In this document: in pieces, positions 54,186 through 60,784 of the stretch | How the letters are laid out: each line of letters begins with the position of its first letter | Numbering within the stretch: position 1 is the first letter of the stretch | Origin: Moduliflexus sp964602655 | Lineage (GTDB): Bacteria > Moduliflexota > Moduliflexia > Moduliflexales > Moduliflexaceae | Assembly (NCBI GenBank): GCA_964602655.1 | Contig: CAZRSF010000035.1 | Span: 1-60,784, forward strand | DNA: 60,784 nt | Direction: 5' to 3' | Translations under genes and position numbers: made by a program | Notes under the pieces: model-generated | Seen by the model: the letters and a program-made list of their open reading frames with translations, nothing else | What the model was told of the DNA's origin: nothing | Database searches by the model: none

Positions 54186-54971
54186 ATGAAAAAAACGCTA
54201 TTATCGCTGTCGTTATTGCTGTTGTTGCCAGTTGTGAGTGTTGCCCAAACCGCCGAACAAACTCGCCCATTTTCGCTCTGGGCGGACGCGCTCTGGCATT
54301 TCGCCGCGCTTGACGGCAATGTGGAAGTTTCCGACGATGATGTGTTAGGCTCGACGGTAGATTTGGACGGAACGTTCGGCTTGAAAGACACGAACGGCCT
54401 CTGGTTCAAGGCCGGGCTGCTGGCAAATCAGCGTCATGAGGTCGTGCTGGATTATCGGACATACAGCCTTGAAAACGATAAGGCGACGGTGTCGAGCGAC
54501 ATCAATTTCGGCGGCATTTCGCTGCCGCTCAGCGTGCCGGTGGATACGTCGCTGGATTACCGCATGTTCGGCGCGTTTTACGGCTATCGCGTATTAGACC
54601 TGCCGGTCGGCTATCTCTCCGTGCGCCCCGGTTTCGAAGTGATCAGCTACGAAGTCGGCGCAAGAATCAAAGGGTTTGGCTACGAGTATGACGCTGAAAA
54701 AATGGAAGGCGACCTCACGCTGCCGTTCGTGTGGCTCTTCGGCGAGGGCTACCTCGCGCCGATGCTTTCGGCGGTCGGCGAATTCAGCGGCGGCTGGCTC
54801 GACCAGAGAGCGGGCTACTGGGCGTTCGCGGGACTGAAACTCTCGCCGCATCCGAATCTGTCCGCGCAGGCCGGATATTCGTACCTCTGGTTTCAGGACG
54901 AAAGTCAGGACGACTGGAATTTCGATTTGGCGTTGTCCGGCTTTGTCATCGGCGGCGAAGTGCGGTGGTAA
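54186..54971 (+). CDS. Outer-membrane beta-barrel protein, function unknown
   Basis: A 261-residue exported protein. The signal peptide ends at VSVAQ (about residue 20). The mature part is made of alternating aromatic/polar strands with many Gly, and ends in GGEVRW, an aromatic last residue as in outer-membrane barrels recognised by BamA. About 10 strands are plausible. No family is recognised. AAAGGA precedes the ATG. It suggests the organism is diderm. Confidence 0.75.
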   Translation: MKKTLLSLSLLLLLPVVSVAQTAEQTRPFSLWADALWHFAALDGNVEVSDDDVLGSTVDLDGTFGLKDTNGLWFKAGLLANQRHEVVLDYRTYSLENDKATVSSDINFGGISLPLSVPVDTSLDYRMFGAFYGYRVLDLPVGYLSVRPGFEVISYEVGARIKGFGYEYDAEKMEGDLTLPFVWLFGEGYLAPMLSAVGEFSGGWLDQRAGYWAFAGLKLSPHPNLSAQAGYSYLWFQDESQDDWNFDLALSGFVIGGEVRW

Positions 54972-55020
54972 ACGTTTCGTTACAAAGATTCGCGCTCTTC
55001 GATTCCGCTCCTCCGCGATT

Positions 55021-55049
55021 GGAGTGCCAAAGCAGAGCTTTGGCACTCC
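55021..55049. terminator. Palindrome downstream of the outer-membrane gene
   Basis: Arms GGAGTGCCAAAGC and complement around AGA. Probable transcript-end hairpin. The rest of 54972-55327 holds only an A/T-rich upstream region with a promoter-like sequence. Confidence 0.5.
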
Positions 55050-55210
55050 GGCTCGTTACGAACTTCACAGCCTTGCCCTGTCACCGCAGACTTCATGTCT
55101 GATTGCAGTCATCCGTTTCGGAACTTCCCTATAAATCTCACTATCCTGAGCTTGTGAATTTTAATATTCGCCTTTATTTCGTCTTTAATTGTAAAATATA
55201 GATTTTTTAT

Positions 55211-55241
55211 TTGACAAATCTAAGCGTTAATCCTCTATTAT
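55211..55241 (+). promoter_or_regulatory. Possible promoter of the membrane-protein/ATPase pair
   Basis: TTGACA at 55211, 19 bases, TATTAT at 55236, in a sharply A/T-rich stretch about 90 bases before the start at 55328. Spacing is on the long side. Confidence 0.4.
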
Positions 55242-55327
55242 ATACAACACGTAAAAAATTTCCATCCAACATAAATGCGCGTTCTCTTTGATGAATGCGC
55301 GTTCTTCGCTGAAAATGAGGGCGAAAG

Positions 55328-56134
55328 ATGTCAAAATATCTGTATTGGCTTGCGTTTCTTACTTCCATGTTGGGAGGACAATTCGGCGTCACTCTTTTCG
55401 CCTTTTGCGAATCCTCCGTATCGTATCAGGTTGACCCTGAGTTGCTGAATCAGGCGAAAACGATGGCGGAAACCTCCATGCGAACGGCCTGGAAAAACGG
55501 CACGGAAGGGGAAGAACAGCCGATACACAAACTTGTGGGAACGGACGGCGCGATTGTGCTGGCGCAAAATACGCCGAGACGCTTAGTCCCGCTGCCAGAC
55601 GGCACGCTTGGGATGAGCGAGGTCAAAACCACGATCACAATCATTCCGCCGTCCGTCTCCCGCCCCTCTGCGGCAGCAGATGTGCATGAACCTGCCGAAT
55701 TCCGCATGGGGATTGTCGGAATGGATCAAATTCAGACCATGACGATTCTGCCGCAGCAGCTTTCGTCCGATCAGGCCGATGTGATTCGCAATATGTCAGA
55801 AACCGGTGTAGCGCTTGCCCAACAGCGTTTTGCCATCGAACAATTCCGCATTCAAGCCGACACCGAATTAGCGTGGCTGCGCATTACGCGGAACTTCATT
55901 TTATGGGGCTTGCTCGTTTCGATTCCGTTTATTCTCACGATGTATTGGATCGCGAAAAATATGGCGGTTGGCCTGCGTGGCTGGCAGAAGGAAAAGATGG
56001 AACACCGCTTGCGACAGCAGCAAGCGGAACACGAATTCGAATTGCAGGAATTACACAGCGCAGAACGGCTGATTGCCGCCTCAGACGAGACAGAACAATC
56101 CGCGCACGACGAACACGCGTGTCAGAGACCTTAA
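55328..56134 (+). CDS. Membrane protein of unknown family, partner of the FtsK/HerA-like ATPase
   Basis: A 268-residue protein: hydrophobic N terminus (residues 3-27), a Ser/Pro-rich non-cytoplasmic region, a membrane segment at about 192-213 (NFILWGLLVSIPFILTMYW), then a charged coiled coil (QKEKMEHRLRQQQAEHEFE). The last codons (HACQRP, stop) lie inside a palindromic repeat, so the tail may have been changed by it. I do not recognise the family. It is followed 45 bases later by the ATPase gene and probably works with it. Confidence 0.65.
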   Translation: MSKYLYWLAFLTSMLGGQFGVTLFAFCESSVSYQVDPELLNQAKTMAETSMRTAWKNGTEGEEQPIHKLVGTDGAIVLAQNTPRRLVPLPDGTLGMSEVKTTITIIPPSVSRPSAAADVHEPAEFRMGIVGMDQIQTMTILPQQLSSDQADVIRNMSETGVALAQQRFAIEQFRIQADTELAWLRITRNFILWGLLVSIPFILTMYWIAKNMAVGLRGWQKEKMEHRLRQQQAEHEFELQELHSAERLIAASDETEQSAHDEHACQRP

Positions 56135-56148
56135 CGGGGTCTGACACG
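56118..56148. repeat. Imperfect palindrome overlapping a stop codon
   Basis: CGTGTCAGAGACC/GGGGTCTGACACG arms, a diverged member of the GTCAGACACC family. The stop codon of the preceding gene (56132-56134) falls in its centre. Confidence 0.65.
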
Positions 56149-56179
56149 TTTCCTTCCGCATGATAAGGAGGAAACTGCC

Positions 56180-57733
56180 ATGATGTACGACACACTGCTC
56201 AAACTCAAATATGCCGGGAAATTCGGGGGAATCGTTTTCGTCGGTATTTTCGCCCTGCTGCTGCTTTTCAGCGCGGCCTGGCAAACTATCGTGCGCAGCC
56301 ACGTCGCGCAATTCGACGAAACGATTTCGCCGCGCATGGCCGCCGCGACGCAGGAAGCGTTTGCCGAAAAAACGGCCTACGAAGCGACGGAGTTTCGCAT
56401 CAAGCGCCTGAAAAAAGAAGCCTGGACAGCGTATGAAATCGAGAAACTGCGCCTGCGCGCGGAGATGCTGCCGCGTTACGCTGCGTTAAAATATTACAGC
56501 ATACTCAGCCTTTGCGCGGTCATCGGCCTGTCGGCGTTGATTATGATTGGCGGGCTGGCCGGGGCGAAAATCCGGCAGGCGTCGGTCTGCGTGGCGCGCA
56601 TCGGCAAACATAGCGAAATTCCGGTGCATCTCAAAGATTTGTCGTCGTTTTATCCGATTGCCGTCAATCTCTCGTTAGCCGAAATTCAGGCATCCGCCAG
56701 CAACGCGCATGAAACCGCGTACCAGATTTCGCGGCAGATGATGGACGATATTACGACTTATACGCGCGCGTTGGCGGGCAAACGCGGCCTGCTGCCGTCG
56801 TCGGCGCTCTTCGCCGATTCGCAGAACGCGCTGAATTCAGCAGCAGTGACGAACTGCCCGACCTTTGCCGAATTATTGCAGCAGAAGAAAATCGCGCCGG
56901 ATAAACCGCTGATTTGCGGCTTCGATCAGCAGGGGCAGCCGCTATTGAAAGAATTAAAAGAGATCAAAACGCTGGCCGTCACCGGTTTGCAGGGCAGCGG
57001 AAAAACCCTGTCAATGGCCTATCTCGTCGCGTCGGCGGTGGTGGCGTATCGGGTGCAGGTTTATGTGATCGATCCGCACAAAGAGCATCCCGAAAGCCTC
57101 GCCGCGATTCTTGCGCCGCTGGAAAAAACCGGCTACGTCACGCTCGTCAATCCGATTGACACGCCGCGCGTGATCAAAGACCTGCATCGCGCTTTAGACC
57201 GGCGTCTGAACGGCGAAGAACCCTGTGCGCCCGGCATTTTGCTAGTGATTGACGAATTAGCGCGACTGTCGAAAATGGACTGCTTCAACGTGTTGTTAGC
57301 GTTTTTGGAACGCTGCACCGAAGAGACGCGCAAAGCGAATATGACCTTTATCGGCAGTTCGCCGAAATGGACGGCGCGGCATTTCAATAACCGCGCCGAC
57401 ATCCGACGCTGCATGAACGCGGTTTTAGTGCATAAAAGCAAACCGTCGCAGGCGGATTTGCTGCTGGAAGATTCCGAATACAAACAGCTTGTCAAGGGGT
57501 TGGAACATCCGGGCGAGGCCGTGTTTGCGACCGATTACGGCACACCGACGCATGTTTCCATGCCGCTTTGCGTCCGCGAAGATATGCAGACTGTCGCCAA
57601 CATCGTCGGAATTTCCGGCGAAAAATGGCTGATTCCGCCGTTGGAAGAGATGCCGCTGATCGCCGCCGCCGAAGAGCAGACCGTCTCATTCGCGAAAGCC
57701 AAGCGGCAAAAGGCCGCGATTGGGAGGAAGTGA
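56180..57733 (+). CDS. Membrane-anchored FtsK/HerA-like ATPase
   Basis: A 517-residue P-loop ATPase. Two membrane segments (about 13-35 and 105-130) enclose a helical region. A cytosolic RecA-type motor follows, with Walker A TGLQGSGKT near 268-276, Walker B LLVIDELARL near 354-363, and the later GSSPKW and RRCMNAVLVH blocks of FtsK/VirD4/HerA proteins. The C terminus carries no winged-helix gamma domain of FtsK. AAGGAGG precedes the ATG. DNA or protein translocation across the membrane is the likely role. It is probably in an operon with the preceding membrane protein. Confidence 0.75.
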   Translation: MMYDTLLKLKYAGKFGGIVFVGIFALLLLFSAAWQTIVRSHVAQFDETISPRMAAATQEAFAEKTAYEATEFRIKRLKKEAWTAYEIEKLRLRAEMLPRYAALKYYSILSLCAVIGLSALIMIGGLAGAKIRQASVCVARIGKHSEIPVHLKDLSSFYPIAVNLSLAEIQASASNAHETAYQISRQMMDDITTYTRALAGKRGLLPSSALFADSQNALNSAAVTNCPTFAELLQQKKIAPDKPLICGFDQQGQPLLKELKEIKTLAVTGLQGSGKTLSMAYLVASAVVAYRVQVYVIDPHKEHPESLAAILAPLEKTGYVTLVNPIDTPRVIKDLHRALDRRLNGEEPCAPGILLVIDELARLSKMDCFNVLLAFLERCTEETRKANMTFIGSSPKWTARHFNNRADIRRCMNAVLVHKSKPSQADLLLEDSEYKQLVKGLEHPGEAVFATDYGTPTHVSMPLCVREDMQTVANIVGISGEKWLIPPLEEMPLIAAAEEQTVSFAKAKRQKAAIGRK

Positions 57734-57877
57734 ACATTCTTCGAATGCGGCCGGAATCGGCGCTGGCTATGATCGTTTTGGGGTAATTGGCATAATTTCT
57801 TGACTTTTCAGGCGGGATTCGCTATCTCAAACGTGTCTTTTCGAATACGTGATGAGATCACCATGAAGGAGGAACCT

Positions 57878-59722
57878 ATGATTGGCGGATACCTGTATCA
57901 GTATGCCGAACCAGAGGTGTCGGAACGGTTGAACTTAGTGTTGAACGATACCTATCAGCGGATTGCGCTTGGCGCATCGGGGTTGTTGTTTCACGACAAT
58001 CCGTTTGCGGACGCCCCCACTGCGGTCTATACCTCGGAACGCTTGACCATGTTGAGTCAGGACTTGCTGGTAAGCAGCAATGCGGCTGGCGAGCACGCGG
58101 CGCTTAGCGTGCAGCAGGATTTGCCGGAACTGTTTTTGCGCAAACAGACCGGCGTGTTTGATGAGATTGTTTCCGATTATCGCCTCATTGTTGTGGAACG
58201 CGCGTCGGCAGACAGTACGCTTTATCTCGTCTCCAATCGCGCCGGCAATGGCCGCCTCTATTATGCCCTGCTGAACTCCGGCATCCTCTTTGCCTCTGAC
58301 TTGCGGTTCTTGCTGAAGGTGTTGCCGTTCGAAGCCAACGATCTGGCAATGTATGCGATTTTGAAATATGGCGCGACCCCGGAACCGATGACGATCAGCA
58401 AGAACATTGCGGTGGTTCCGCCAGCCCACTATCTTCAGTATAATACCCAAACCGGGCGGAGTCAGACCCGTACCTATTTTCAATTCGATTTCCCTTGCGA
58501 CCGGCAGCCGCCGGGTCAGGATTTCGACGCCATGTTGCAGCCTGCCAAACAGGCATTGCGCCAGTCTGCCGGCTTCCTGCGCCGTTACGATCCGGCGATC
58601 CTGATCAGCGGCGGCATTGATTCCAGCCTCTACGCCGCCTATTTGCATGAATTCGACGACGGTCAGAGTTTTCACGGGATCAATTGCACCTTTGGCGCGC
58701 AGGACCCCGAACGCCCGTTTGCGCAACAATTAGCTGACCGGATGAACATCAATCTGCATGTTGGCGCGATGGATACCGATCAGGCGTTGACGCTGCTACA
58801 GGATACGGTGGCGTTGACCGGCCAGCCGTTTTCGGATTTTTCCAGTCTGCCGATTGTCTTCATTCTGAAATATCTGAACACCGAGACGCCAGAGGCGCGT
58901 ATGCTGATTGAAGGGAATGGCGCGGATGACTGTTTTGGGTTTCCTGATCTACGAACACAGTCGAAGTTGATGGTCAAAGCCCTCTTTCCCGGCGTGTTGA
59001 AAGGACTGCTGGTCGCTGCGTTTCAAAATTCGAAAACCTGGAAATGGAAGTCGCATGAAGGCGTGTTAGCGCGGGCGCTGGCGATGTGCGACGTGCATGA
59101 GCGCAATCGCCTCAATTATTTTTTAGTCTCTGCGCCGGTCAATTTTCTGCGGCTGCGGCGTTCGCCTGACTGGGACGCGGCCTTGACCGCTAACATGGAT
59201 GACCTGTATGCCCGCTGCGGAAAAAACTACGAGTCTTTAAGTTATGAAGCCAAAATCACCATCCGGCAATTGCTCCACATCAACAGCCGCCAATGGACGG
59301 CGAAAGCCTATTCTGTCGGCGAAAACCTCGGAATCAGAGTGGTCTATCCCTATCTCTGGCGCGAGATTCTCACCCTGCAAGGCGCGCTGCCCTGGACGGC
59401 GAAAATCCACGACGGCGTCGTAAAATGGCCGCTCAAGCGCTTGTTGGAGGAATTCATGCCGCCTGAGTTCATCTATCGGCAGAAGAGCGGCTTTGTGCCC
59501 CCCTTTGTGCAGTGGTTGACCACCGACGCCTTTAACCGGACAGTGCGCGATCTGCTGTTGGCCTCGGATGCCGCTATCAGCCGCATCGTGCCCGCCGACC
59601 TCATCGAAGAGTTGCTCGACGATGCCCGGCAGGGCGCGAACCTGCGCTTTCCGGTGTTGAATTTCCTCTGGGGCGCGTTGTTCACCGAAATGTGGATTCG
59701 ACAGCATACCCGCAAAGAATGA
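57878..59722 (+). CDS. Asparagine-synthetase-like amidotransferase without glutaminase Cys
   Basis: A 614-residue protein. The C-terminal half is a PP-loop synthetase (SGGIDSS at 244-250, later KSGFVPPFVQWL). The N-terminal half has the glutaminase fold but begins MIGGYLYQY, so the catalytic Cys2 is absent and glutamine cannot be the nitrogen source by the normal route. Such proteins include beta-lactam synthetases, lasso-peptide cyclases and other amide-forming enzymes. The start is fixed by AAGGAGG before ATG 57878. I found no precursor peptide or leader peptidase next to it. Confidence 0.82.
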   Translation: MIGGYLYQYAEPEVSERLNLVLNDTYQRIALGASGLLFHDNPFADAPTAVYTSERLTMLSQDLLVSSNAAGEHAALSVQQDLPELFLRKQTGVFDEIVSDYRLIVVERASADSTLYLVSNRAGNGRLYYALLNSGILFASDLRFLLKVLPFEANDLAMYAILKYGATPEPMTISKNIAVVPPAHYLQYNTQTGRSQTRTYFQFDFPCDRQPPGQDFDAMLQPAKQALRQSAGFLRRYDPAILISGGIDSSLYAAYLHEFDDGQSFHGINCTFGAQDPERPFAQQLADRMNINLHVGAMDTDQALTLLQDTVALTGQPFSDFSSLPIVFILKYLNTETPEARMLIEGNGADDCFGFPDLRTQSKLMVKALFPGVLKGLLVAAFQNSKTWKWKSHEGVLARALAMCDVHERNRLNYFLVSAPVNFLRLRRSPDWDAALTANMDDLYARCGKNYESLSYEAKITIRQLLHINSRQWTAKAYSVGENLGIRVVYPYLWREILTLQGALPWTAKIHDGVVKWPLKRLLEEFMPPEFIYRQKSGFVPPFVQWLTTDAFNRTVRDLLLASDAAISRIVPADLIEELLDDARQGANLRFPVLNFLWGALFTEMWIRQHTRKE

Positions 59723-59841
59723 CTCCTGTTGGCATGCCTGTTTTCTGGCCTGACGACCACCCCGCATAATTAGGTAAAACATCCCGGAGCAGAAGAAAAA
59801 GATTGACATTGGACGGGGCGAATGGCAGATTGAGTTATTGA

Positions 59842-59984
59842 CTGATCTTACGCAGCAGATTCGATCTGCTGATGGTGAACTCCCCTCCTGGGAGGGGTTG
59901 GGGGTGGGTTGCGGAGCAGAAGAACGCCGCGCAGGACGACACCCACCCCTTGCCCCTCCCTGGAGGGGAATTGTCGACAACGCC
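59842..59984. repeat. C-rich inverted-repeat element, 3'-truncated copy
   Basis: The left end CTGATCTTACGCAGCAG closely matches the 49335 copy and the arms CTCCCCTCC/CCCACCCCTTGCCCCTCC are clear, but the right end lacks the CGTAACATCAG terminus. It ends 16 bases before the HsdR start. Confidence 0.7.
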
Positions 59985-60000
59985 TTGAGAGGAGATGCGC

Positions 60001-60784
60001 ATGACCGCTGAAAGCCAGATCGAGCAAGACCTGATCGCGAAACTCGTTGACCTCAAATATACCTACCGCCCGGATATTCGCAATTGGGACGCCTTGAAGC
60101 AGAACTTCCGCGAGAAATTCGAGGCGCTCAACCAGGTGCACCTGACTGACGCGGAATTTGCCCGGCTGTTGGACGAGATCATTACGCCGGATGTGTTCGC
60201 GGCGGCGAAACTGTTGCGGGAGCGCAATACCTTCGAGCGGGAAGACGGGACGCCGCTGCATTATACCCTGGTCAATATCAAGGAATGGTGCAAGAACACC
60301 TTCGAAGTGGTCAATCAACTCCGCATCAACACGGACAACAGCCATCACCGCTACGACGTGATCCTGCTCCTCAACGGCGTGCCTGTCGTCCAAATCGAAC
60401 TGAAAAACTTAGGCATCAGTCCCCGCGCCGCCATGCAGCAAATCGTGGACTACAAACACGATCCCGGCAACGGCTACGCCCGCACCCTGCTCTGCTTCAT
60501 GCAAATCTTTATTGTCAGCAACCGCAGCGAAACGTGGTATTTCGCCAATAACAACGCCCGGCATTTCAGCTTTGACGCCGATGAGCGCTTCTTGCCGTTT
60601 TACCGCTTTGCCAACGCCGACAACAAGAAAATCAACCATCTCGCGGACTTTGCGGACAAGTTTCTGGCAAAATGCACGCTGGGCGAGATGATCAGCCGCT
60701 ACATGGTCTTAGTGGCGAACGAGCAAAAGCTGTTGATGATGCGCCCGTATCAGATTTACGCCGTGCGCGCCATCGTGGAGTGCA
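60001..60784 (+). CDS. hsdR: Type I restriction enzyme R subunit (HsdR), 5' part
   Basis: The first 261 codons of a protein that runs off the window. ESQIEQDLIAKLVDLKY at the N terminus, LINxR-type HHRYDVILLLNG...VVQIELKN, where the Asp and the Glu-x-Lys (about 120-140) form the PD-(D/E)xK nuclease, and RPYQIYAVRAIV leading to the helicase domain. AGAGGAG lies before the ATG. HsdM and HsdS would be expected in the flanking sequence. It is preceded by a C-rich element, so the neighbourhood has had insertions. Confidence 0.85.
   Translation, partial: MTAESQIEQDLIAKLVDLKYTYRPDIRNWDALKQNFREKFEALNQVHLTDAEFARLLDEIITPDVFAAAKLLRERNTFEREDGTPLHYTLVNIKEWCKNTFEVVNQLRINTDNSHHRYDVILLLNGVPVVQIELKNLGISPRAAMQQIVDYKHDPGNGYARTLLCFMQIFIVSNRSETWYFANNNARHFSFDADERFLPFYRFANADNKKINHLADFADKFLAKCTLGEMISRYMVLVANEQKLLMMRPYQIYAVRAIVEC

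Noticed and set aside
60001..60784. Type ISP or type III restriction subunit
   Set aside because: The N-terminal pattern and the RPYQIYAVRAIV lead-in fit HsdR; no methylase domain is seen in the part available.

Overview
The window looks like a chromosomal segment from an uncultured diderm (Gram-negative-type) bacterium. A signal-peptide beta-barrel protein ending in Trp, a periplasmic L,D-transpeptidase and periplasmic enzymes point to an outer membrane. Shine-Dalgarno sites of the AGGAGG type are frequent. The style (many two-component proteins, a Roco GTPase, several toxin-antitoxin loci, a heavy load of small palindromic repeats) recalls candidate phyla such as Modulibacteria/KSB3, but I cannot prove this from the sequence and the assignment is tentative. 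No tRNA, rRNA or CRISPR array was recognised.

Layout. 1-4.1 kb: a Nif3-family protein and a single-chain restriction-modification enzyme. 4.3-14.5 kb: a xylan-utilisation locus, with GH43 xylosidase, secreted GH10 xylanase carrying two CBM9-like modules, transaldolase, two ABC sugar permeases and a sugar-binding protein, all on the minus strand. It is divergent from a GntR/LacI-type regulator whose promoter carries a perfect 21-bp palindrome between -35 and -10. 14.6-24.1 kb: moeA, a small membrane protein, an ArnT-like glycosyltransferase, glycogen phosphorylase, a LOG-family protein, an L,D-transpeptidase and a lone EcfT. 24.3-29.7 kb: a chemotaxis-like signalling operon (CheA with two CheW domains and a receiver, CheW, a CheB paralogue that has lost all three catalytic residues, and a normal CheB).

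29.8-36.4 kb: a tightly packed minus-strand run nusB - dihydropyrimidinase - KAP NTPase - AAA/histidine kinase - response regulator - caspase-like peptidase. The last four genes look like a phosphorelay-controlled protease system and are the best candidate here for an undescribed system. 36.5-48.5 kb: GNAT, a receiver-PAS-kinase, an orphan Wadjet JetA-like protein, two tandem receiver-DUF3369-HD-GYP proteins (the downstream one intact, the other degenerate), SSB, a class II cyclic nucleotide phosphodiesterase, a B12-binding radical SAM protein and a DinB-like protein. 48.5-50.7 kb: three toxin-antitoxin loci. One is doubly broken: a 154-bp inverted-repeat element with a 7-bp target duplication splits the antitoxin, and a one-base frameshift breaks the toxin. 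50.8-60.8 kb: a 1102-residue LRR-Roco protein with two palindromic repeats inside its frame, an outer-membrane protein, a membrane-protein/FtsK-HerA-like ATPase pair, an asparagine-synthetase-like protein without the glutaminase Cys, and the start of a type I restriction HsdR.

Small mobile or dispersed repeats run through the whole window: 33-bp palindromes of two families (CTCACAGG- and GTCAGACACC-type), a C-rich inverted-repeat element (four copies or fragments), a 227-bp element with 17-bp terminal inverted repeats, and an in-gene repeat of about 91 bp.
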